Of a stretch of DNA of 64,000 bases, positions 59,480-64,000 are shown one piece after another; position 1 is the stretch's first letter; every line of letters starts with the position of its first letter. Made by a program: the position numbers and the translations under genes. The DNA is taken from NCBI GenBank assembly GCA_035701265.1, contig DASSNU010000023.1:1-64000 (forward strand). The letters run 5' to 3'. The notes under the pieces are model-generated. The model had not been told where the DNA came from and searched no databases. It saw only the letters and a list, made by a program, of their open reading frames with translations. The DNA is from DASSNU01 sp035701265. Its GTDB lineage: Bacteria > Gemmatimonadota > Gemmatimonadetes > Gemmatimonadales > Gemmatimonadaceae.

Positions 59480-60847
59480 ATGGAGCATTCCCTCATGCCG
59501 AACGGATCCGGCGGCCGGTGGCCGGTACGTCGCCGCGCGACCCGCGCCGCCATGCGCCCGACGATGCATGGCACGACGCGCGGCGCGGTGCTCTGGCTCG
59601 TGCTCGCGGCGCTGCTGGCCGCATTCGTCCCCGCGGTGGCGCGCGCGCAGCACCTGCTCGTGCCCATGGACGACGAGCAGGCGAACCATCTGAAGGCGTA
59701 CGGGCTCATGTACAACGCGCTGCGCGAGGGCCGGCGCGGGGAATGGTTGCTGAACTATCGCGGGGGGAGTTTCCTCCTTCCCGATGTTCCCGAGCTGCGG
59801 CGCCGCGCCGCGCTCGATGGTGTGACCGTGCAGCCGATCGACGACGGCACGCTGTCCGGCATTCGCGCGGAGATCGCGTCATCCAACATGGACGCCGTAC
59901 CGCTGGAGAAGGCGCCGCGCATTGCCGTCTACACGCCACCCAACGCCGCGCCGTGGGACGACGCCGTGACGATCGCGCTCGACTACGCCGGCATCCCGTA
60001 CGACAAGCTCTGGGATGACGAAGTGATGCACGGCGACCTGGCCAAGTACGACTGGCTGCACCTGCACCACGAGGACTTCACCGGCCAGCTCAACAAGTTC
60101 TACCTGGCCTATCGTGGCGCGCCGTGGTTCGCCGAGCAGCTCGAGATGAACCAGAGCGCCGCGCAGCGGTTGGGGTTCCCGAGCGTCCCCGCGCTCAAGA
60201 AGGCGGTGGCGGCGCGGATTCGCGCGTACGTCGTGAACGGCGGGTTCCTGTTCGCCATGTGCGGCGCCACGGAGACGCTCGATCTCGCGCTCGCCGGTCA
60301 TGACGCGGATATCGCCGCGACGTTCGTGGACGGCACGCCGGTGGACGCGAACGCGGACGATGAAATGGACTGGAGCGACGCGCTGGCGTTCCAGGGCGCG
60401 CACGTCGAGGAGAACCCGGTGGTGAACTCGATGAGCGACATCGACGGCCATCAGGTGAACGTTCCGGGGCGCCGCCAGCCGCTCGGCACGTTCACGCTCT
60501 TCGCGTTCAGCGCGAAGATCGATCCCGTCGCGACGATGCTCGTGCAGGATCACCGTACGGTGATCCCCGACTTCTACGGCGTGACCACGAGCTTCATGCG
60601 CAACCGGCTCAAACCCAGCGATGTGGTGCTCGCGGATGAAGAAGGCGCTCCCTGGGTGAAGTACATCCACGGCGATCTCGGCAAGGGGAGCTGGACCTTC
60701 CTGGGGGGACACGACCCCGAGGATCCGCAGCACAGCATCGGGAACGCGCCCACGGATCTCTCGCTGCATCCCAACTCTCCCGGATACCGCCTGATCCTCA
60801 ACAACGTCCTCTTTCCGGCGGCCAAGAAGAAGCCGCTCAAGACCTGA
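59480..60847 (+). CDS. Exported protein of the family often labelled asparagine synthetase B
   Basis: The 455-residue protein has a signal peptide (GAVLWLVLAALLAAFVPAVARAQ). It has the conserved start LLVPMDDEQANHLKAYGLMY, then WLLNYRGGSFLLPDVPEL, IAVYTPPNAAPWDDAVTIAL, KYDWLHLHHEDFTGQLNKFY and GGFLFAMCGATETLDLAL. Automated annotation calls such proteins asparagine synthetase B, but no AsnB nucleophile cysteine or PPi-synthetase loop is visible. The central part looks like the amidotransferase-like fold shared with DUF4159. I consider it a second envelope protein of this block. ATG 59480 is used; ATG 59552, closer to the signal, is also possible. Confidence 0.7.
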   Translation: MEHSLMPNGSGGRWPVRRRATRAAMRPTMHGTTRGAVLWLVLAALLAAFVPAVARAQHLLVPMDDEQANHLKAYGLMYNALREGRRGEWLLNYRGGSFLLPDVPELRRRAALDGVTVQPIDDGTLSGIRAEIASSNMDAVPLEKAPRIAVYTPPNAAPWDDAVTIALDYAGIPYDKLWDDEVMHGDLAKYDWLHLHHEDFTGQLNKFYLAYRGAPWFAEQLEMNQSAAQRLGFPSVPALKKAVAARIRAYVVNGGFLFAMCGATETLDLALAGHDADIAATFVDGTPVDANADDEMDWSDALAFQGAHVEENPVVNSMSDIDGHQVNVPGRRQPLGTFTLFAFSAKIDPVATMLVQDHRTVIPDFYGVTTSFMRNRLKPSDVVLADEEGAPWVKYIHGDLGKGSWTFLGGHDPEDPQHSIGNAPTDLSLHPNSPGYRLILNNVLFPAAKKKPLKT

Positions 60848-63549
60848 CGCCCGCCGGCAGCGAGCCGCGACTCGCGACGACCGCGGCGGCGGCCATCCGC
60901 GCGGCCATCGCGCTCGCCGGCGGGCGCGAGGTGTGCTTCGTCGCAACGCTCGACGGCGACGGCGTGGTGCAGACCGCGCGCGTGGTGGCGCGCGGCGATG
61001 TGCGCAGCGTGCTCGCGCTTCCCGGCGTGGCGCAGCGCGGCGAGATGCTCATCCACAATCATCCCTCCGGCGTGCTGGATCCGTCGGACGCGGATCTCGA
61101 GGTGGCCGCGCGGCTGTACGACGGCGGCGTGGGCTTCGCCATCGTCGACAACGCCGCGCGCGCGATGTACGTGGTAGTGGAGGTGCCGCAGGCGACGTCG
61201 CACATGCCGATCGCGCCCGATGACGTGGAGCACGTACTCGCCGAGCGTGGTCCGGTGGCAGCGCACCTGGGCGGGTACGAGGACCGTCCCAGCCAGCGCA
61301 CCATGGCGCGCACCATCGCGCGGCTGTACAACGGCGGCGGCATCGGGCTCCTCGAGGCGGGCACCGGGGTCGGAAAGTCGCTCGGGTATCTCGTTCCCGC
61401 GCTGCGCTGGGCCGCGCAGAACGGCGAGCGCACCGTCGTCTCCACCAACACGATCAATCTGCAGGAGCAGTTGGTGGGGAAGGACCTGCCGTTCCTGCGC
61501 GATGCGTTGGACGACCAGCCGGTGCGCTTCGCGCTCCTCAAAGGGTGGCGCAACTATCTCTGCCTGCACCGGTTGGAGCAGGCGTCCGCCGGGGCCACCG
61601 GGCTGTTCGATGCCGACGTGGCCGCGCAGCTCGACGCCGTACGCGCGTGGGCGGCGCGCACCGAGGATGGTTCGCTGAGCGATCTCCCCACGCCGCCGCG
61701 TCCGGAGGTGTGGGACGAGGTGGCCGCCGAGCCGGACCTGTGCGGGCGACTGCGCTGCGCGCACTTCGATCGCTGCTTCCTGTTCGCCGCGCGGAGGCGC
61801 GCGGCGCAGGCGGACATCATCGTCGTCAACCATCACCTGCTGCTCGCCGACGTGGCGGTGCGCCGCGTCCAGCAGAATTGGGGAGACGCCGCCGTGCTCC
61901 CTGCCTACACGCGGTTGGTCGTGGACGAGGGGCACCACCTGGAAGATGCCGCGGCCGCGCATCTCGGCAGCGCCGTCACACGGCGCGGCGTGCAGCGCCT
62001 GCTCGGCCGCCTGGAGCGCCGCGGCAAGGGGTTGCTCGCCGTCCTCGCGCGCCGGCTGCAGGCGCGCGACGACCTGTACAGCGTGGCGAGTCTGGATCTG
62101 GTGCACGCGCGGCTCGTGCCCGCGGTGCACGCCGCGCGCGCGCAGGCCACGCTCCTCTTCGATCTGTTGGAGACGCTGCTCCGGGAGAGCGGCGCGAATG
62201 TGCTGCGCCTCACGCCCGCGTTCGCGGAGCATCCCGTGTGGCGCAACGGGCTGGACACGGCGCTCACCGACCTCCTGCGCGAGATCGCGCTGTTGCACGA
62301 CGGGCTGCGCATGGTGCGCGACCGTCTGGAGTCGGATGCTGCGCGCGCGGAGGCGTACGCGCCGCTGCTGGCGGAGATGCGCGGTGTCGCACGGCGACTG
62401 GATGGCGTGGCCGATGGCCTGCAGCGCGCGCTGCGCGGGCACGCGGCGCAGGACACCGAGGGGGCCGCGACGGGAGAGCCGATCGTGCGATGGATCGAGA
62501 GTCGCGGGCGCGACGGCCAGGTGGCCGCCGCCGCCGTGCCGCTCGACGTGGCGCCGATCCTGCGCGAGGATCTCTTCCGCCGCGTGGAGACGGCGATCGT
62601 CACGAGCGCCACGCTGGCTGCGCGGCGCGACTTCGGATTCCTCTCGCGGCGGTTGGGTCTCGACGTGCCCGAGCTGGAGCCGGAGACCGCGATCTTCGCG
62701 TCACCGTTCGACTACGCGCAGCAGGCGGTGCTCGCCATCCCCGCCGATCTTCCCGCGCCGAACGCCGACGCGGCGGCGCACCTGCGCGGCGTGGTGCGCA
62801 TCGCGCTCGATCTGGCGGAGGCGGCGGACGGCGGGCTGTTCGTGCTCTTCACGAGCCATCGCGATGTCCGTGCGGCCGCGGCGGCGCTGCGCGAGCACGG
62901 GGTGGCGGCGCGATGGCCGCTGCTCGTGCACGGCGAGGAAGGGCGCGACCAGTTGCTGCGCCGCTTTCGCGAGTCCGGGCGCGCCGTGCTGCTCGGCACC
63001 GCATCGTTCTGGGAAGGGGTGGACGTGGCGGGACGCGCGCTGCGCGGACTGGTGATCGCGCGCCTGCCGTTCCGCGTCCCCACCGAGCCGCTCACCGCGG
63101 CGCACTGCGAGGCGATCGAGCAGCGCGGAGGCGATGCGTTCGCCGACTACATGCTGCCGCACGCGGCGCTCCGGCTCAAGCAGGGATTCGGACGGCTCAT
63201 CCGCGCGCGCACCGATCGCGGGGCAGTGGTGTTGTGCGATCCGCGGGTGATCACGAAAGGCTACGGCGCGGAGTTGTTGGAGGGGCTCCCGCCGGCGCGC
63301 CGGCTGGTGAGCCGGTGGGCGCGCATCCGCGACCAGCTCGTGCGTTTCTACGCGGGCGAGGAGGTAGCCATGGACGATGTGCTCGACATGGGAGAGCGCG
63401 CGTACGTCATGGAGCCGTCCGTCGCGCGCCGGCGCACGGCAATCGCCGCATCGCCAGCTTCCTGGCCGGAACGCCCCGACGACGCACTCGGCGATGTCGA
63501 TCGCACGAGTGATCACGATGGTTCGTGGACGAACGATTGGGAGGGGTGA
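60844..63549 (+). CDS. DinG/XPD-family helicase with N-terminal JAMM metalloprotease-like domain
   Basis: The first ~115 residues form a JAB/JAMM domain. Counted from CTG 60844, Glu29, His71, His73, Ser81 and Asp84 complete the E...HxHx7SxxD motif (LIHNHPSGVLDPSDAD). A DinG-type superfamily-2 helicase follows: Walker A EAGTGVGKS at 171-179, four Fe-S cysteines (240, 300, 305, 311), DEGH at 361-364, and C-terminal ATSFWEGVD-like (GTASFWEGVDVAG) and GRLIR motifs. No ATG, GTG or TTG precedes GTG 60931, which would remove Glu29. The CTG at 60844 overlaps the previous stop as CTGA. From 60931 the protein would be 872 residues. JAMM proteins cut isopeptide or peptide bonds or act in RadC-like DNA roles. 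Confidence 0.85.
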   Translation: MTPAGSEPRLATTAAAAIRAAIALAGGREVCFVATLDGDGVVQTARVVARGDVRSVLALPGVAQRGEMLIHNHPSGVLDPSDADLEVAARLYDGGVGFAIVDNAARAMYVVVEVPQATSHMPIAPDDVEHVLAERGPVAAHLGGYEDRPSQRTMARTIARLYNGGGIGLLEAGTGVGKSLGYLVPALRWAAQNGERTVVSTNTINLQEQLVGKDLPFLRDALDDQPVRFALLKGWRNYLCLHRLEQASAGATGLFDADVAAQLDAVRAWAARTEDGSLSDLPTPPRPEVWDEVAAEPDLCGRLRCAHFDRCFLFAARRRAAQADIIVVNHHLLLADVAVRRVQQNWGDAAVLPAYTRLVVDEGHHLEDAAAAHLGSAVTRRGVQRLLGRLERRGKGLLAVLARRLQARDDLYSVASLDLVHARLVPAVHAARAQATLLFDLLETLLRESGANVLRLTPAFAEHPVWRNGLDTALTDLLREIALLHDGLRMVRDRLESDAARAEAYAPLLAEMRGVARRLDGVADGLQRALRGHAAQDTEGAATGEPIVRWIESRGRDGQVAAAAVPLDVAPILREDLFRRVETAIVTSATLAARRDFGFLSRRLGLDVPELEPETAIFASPFDYAQQAVLAIPADLPAPNADAAAHLRGVVRIALDLAEAADGGLFVLFTSHRDVRAAAAALREHGVAARWPLLVHGEEGRDQLLRRFRESGRAVLLGTASFWEGVDVAGRALRGLVIARLPFRVPTEPLTAAHCEAIEQRGGDAFADYMLPHAALRLKQGFGRLIRARTDRGAVVLCDPRVITKGYGAELLEGLPPARRLVSRWARIRDQLVRFYAGEEVAMDDVLDMGERAYVMEPSVARRRTAIAASPASWPERPDDALGDVDRTSDHDGSWTNDWEG

Positions 63550-63551
63550 GC

Positions 63552-64000
63552 ATGGGAGACGCAGGGGTGCCGCGGCCGGGGAAGATCATCTGCGTGGGGC
63601 GCAACTATCTCGCGCACGCGCGCGAGTTGGGGAACGAGCTGCCGCAGGAGCCGTTGCTCTTTCTCAAACCGCCATCCGCGGTGATCGCGAGCGGCGCGCC
63701 GATCGTGCGCCCGGTCATGTCGTCGCAGGTGGAGTTCGAGGGGGAGATCGGCATCGTCATCGGGCGTACGCTCCGCCACGCCACCGCGCGGCAGGCGCGC
63801 GACGCGATCGCTGCCGTGCTGGCGGCCAACGACGTCACCGCGCGCGACTTGCAGCGGAGCGACGGACAGTGGACGCGTGCCAAGGGGTTCGATAGCTTCT
63901 GCCCGGTGGGCACACCGGACGAGCCGCGCGTTCCGCTCGACGCGCTGGAAGTGATCACGCGAGTGAACGGCGCCGTCCGCCAGCATGGCCGCGCGAGCGA
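63552..64000 (+). CDS. Fumarylacetoacetate hydrolase family protein (partial)
   Basis: The first 149 residues are in the window and the gene runs off the right edge. The FAH fold is clear from KIICVGRNYLAHARELGNE, LFLKPPSAVI and the metal-binding QVEFEGEIGIVIG with Glu-x-Glu. NDVTARDLQ and the later DSFCPVGTP are also typical. These enzymes are acylpyruvases, fumarylacetoacetases or decarboxylases acting on 2-oxo acids; the substrate is open. GGGAGGGG lies a few bases before the ATG. It starts two bases after the helicase stop. Confidence 0.9.
   Translation, partial: MGDAGVPRPGKIICVGRNYLAHARELGNELPQEPLLFLKPPSAVIASGAPIVRPVMSSQVEFEGEIGIVIGRTLRHATARQARDAIAAVLAANDVTARDLQRSDGQWTRAKGFDSFCPVGTPDEPRVPLDALEVITRVNGAVRQHGRAS

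Overview
The window is a very GC-rich, tightly packed chromosomal segment with no mobile elements, CRISPR array or rRNA. The organism is a diderm (two-membrane) bacterium: it carries a LolA carrier, an Omp85-type barrel, a small outer-membrane barrel protein and several lipoproteins. Gene order and content (DUF4159-DUF4175 block, metallopeptidase/PD40/barrel protein, SPOR-protein pair next to smc, DUF2520 protein) resemble Gemmatimonadota. That assignment is an inference from gene content, not from a search.

Layout. 1-95 is the 3' end of a sigma-70 factor gene, followed by a 350-base repeat- and hairpin-rich spacer. 446-9618 (+) is a run of yajQ, rimO, hemL, a SpoIID/LytB lipoprotein, a Gfo/Idh/MocA oxidoreductase and hydantoinase/oxoprolinase A and B genes, mostly joined by 4-base overlaps. 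9704-11253 (-) is a metallo-hydrolase coupled to a Crp/Fnr regulator. 11525-17361 (+) is a translation and housekeeping operon: rpmE, prfA, prmC, ylbF-like, tmk, a C-terminal processing protease and a DUF2520 protein. 17309-19891 (-) holds lolA and a subtilase lipoprotein. A 580-base non-coding region with direct repeats and a terminator-like leader hairpin precedes a cold shock gene and rpsU (+).

21298-35689 (-) is a long leftward block: rpsF, rpsR, a DUF2232 membrane protein, rplI, rsfS, a 1070-residue metallopeptidase/PD40/Omp85 protein, two SPOR proteins, smc, a metallo-hydrolase and a DAHP synthase. A good sigma-70 promoter lies before rpsF. 35962-39515 holds an outer-membrane barrel gene, a tiny SWIM zinc-finger protein (-) and a hybrid histidine kinase. 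39534-51023 (-) is a second histidine kinase followed by the conserved set pdxJ, an Hpt-like protein, an UPF0104 membrane protein, ispE, tRNA-Gln, prs, rplY/ctc, pth, hppA and ychF.

51139-64000 (+, except the methylmalonyl-CoA epimerase) contains a lipoprotein, trxA, rsmI, an envelope-type block of DUF4159, DUF4175, TPR and a second secreted protein, then a helicase of the DinG/XPD family with an N-terminal JAMM domain, and a truncated fumarylacetoacetase-family gene.

The most unusual observations are the JAMM-DinG fusion, whose first catalytic glutamate lies upstream of the first ordinary start codon; a prfA gene whose only full-length start is CTG inside the rpmE stop; and a protein with three Hpt-like modules that all carry arginine where the phospho-accepting histidine should be.
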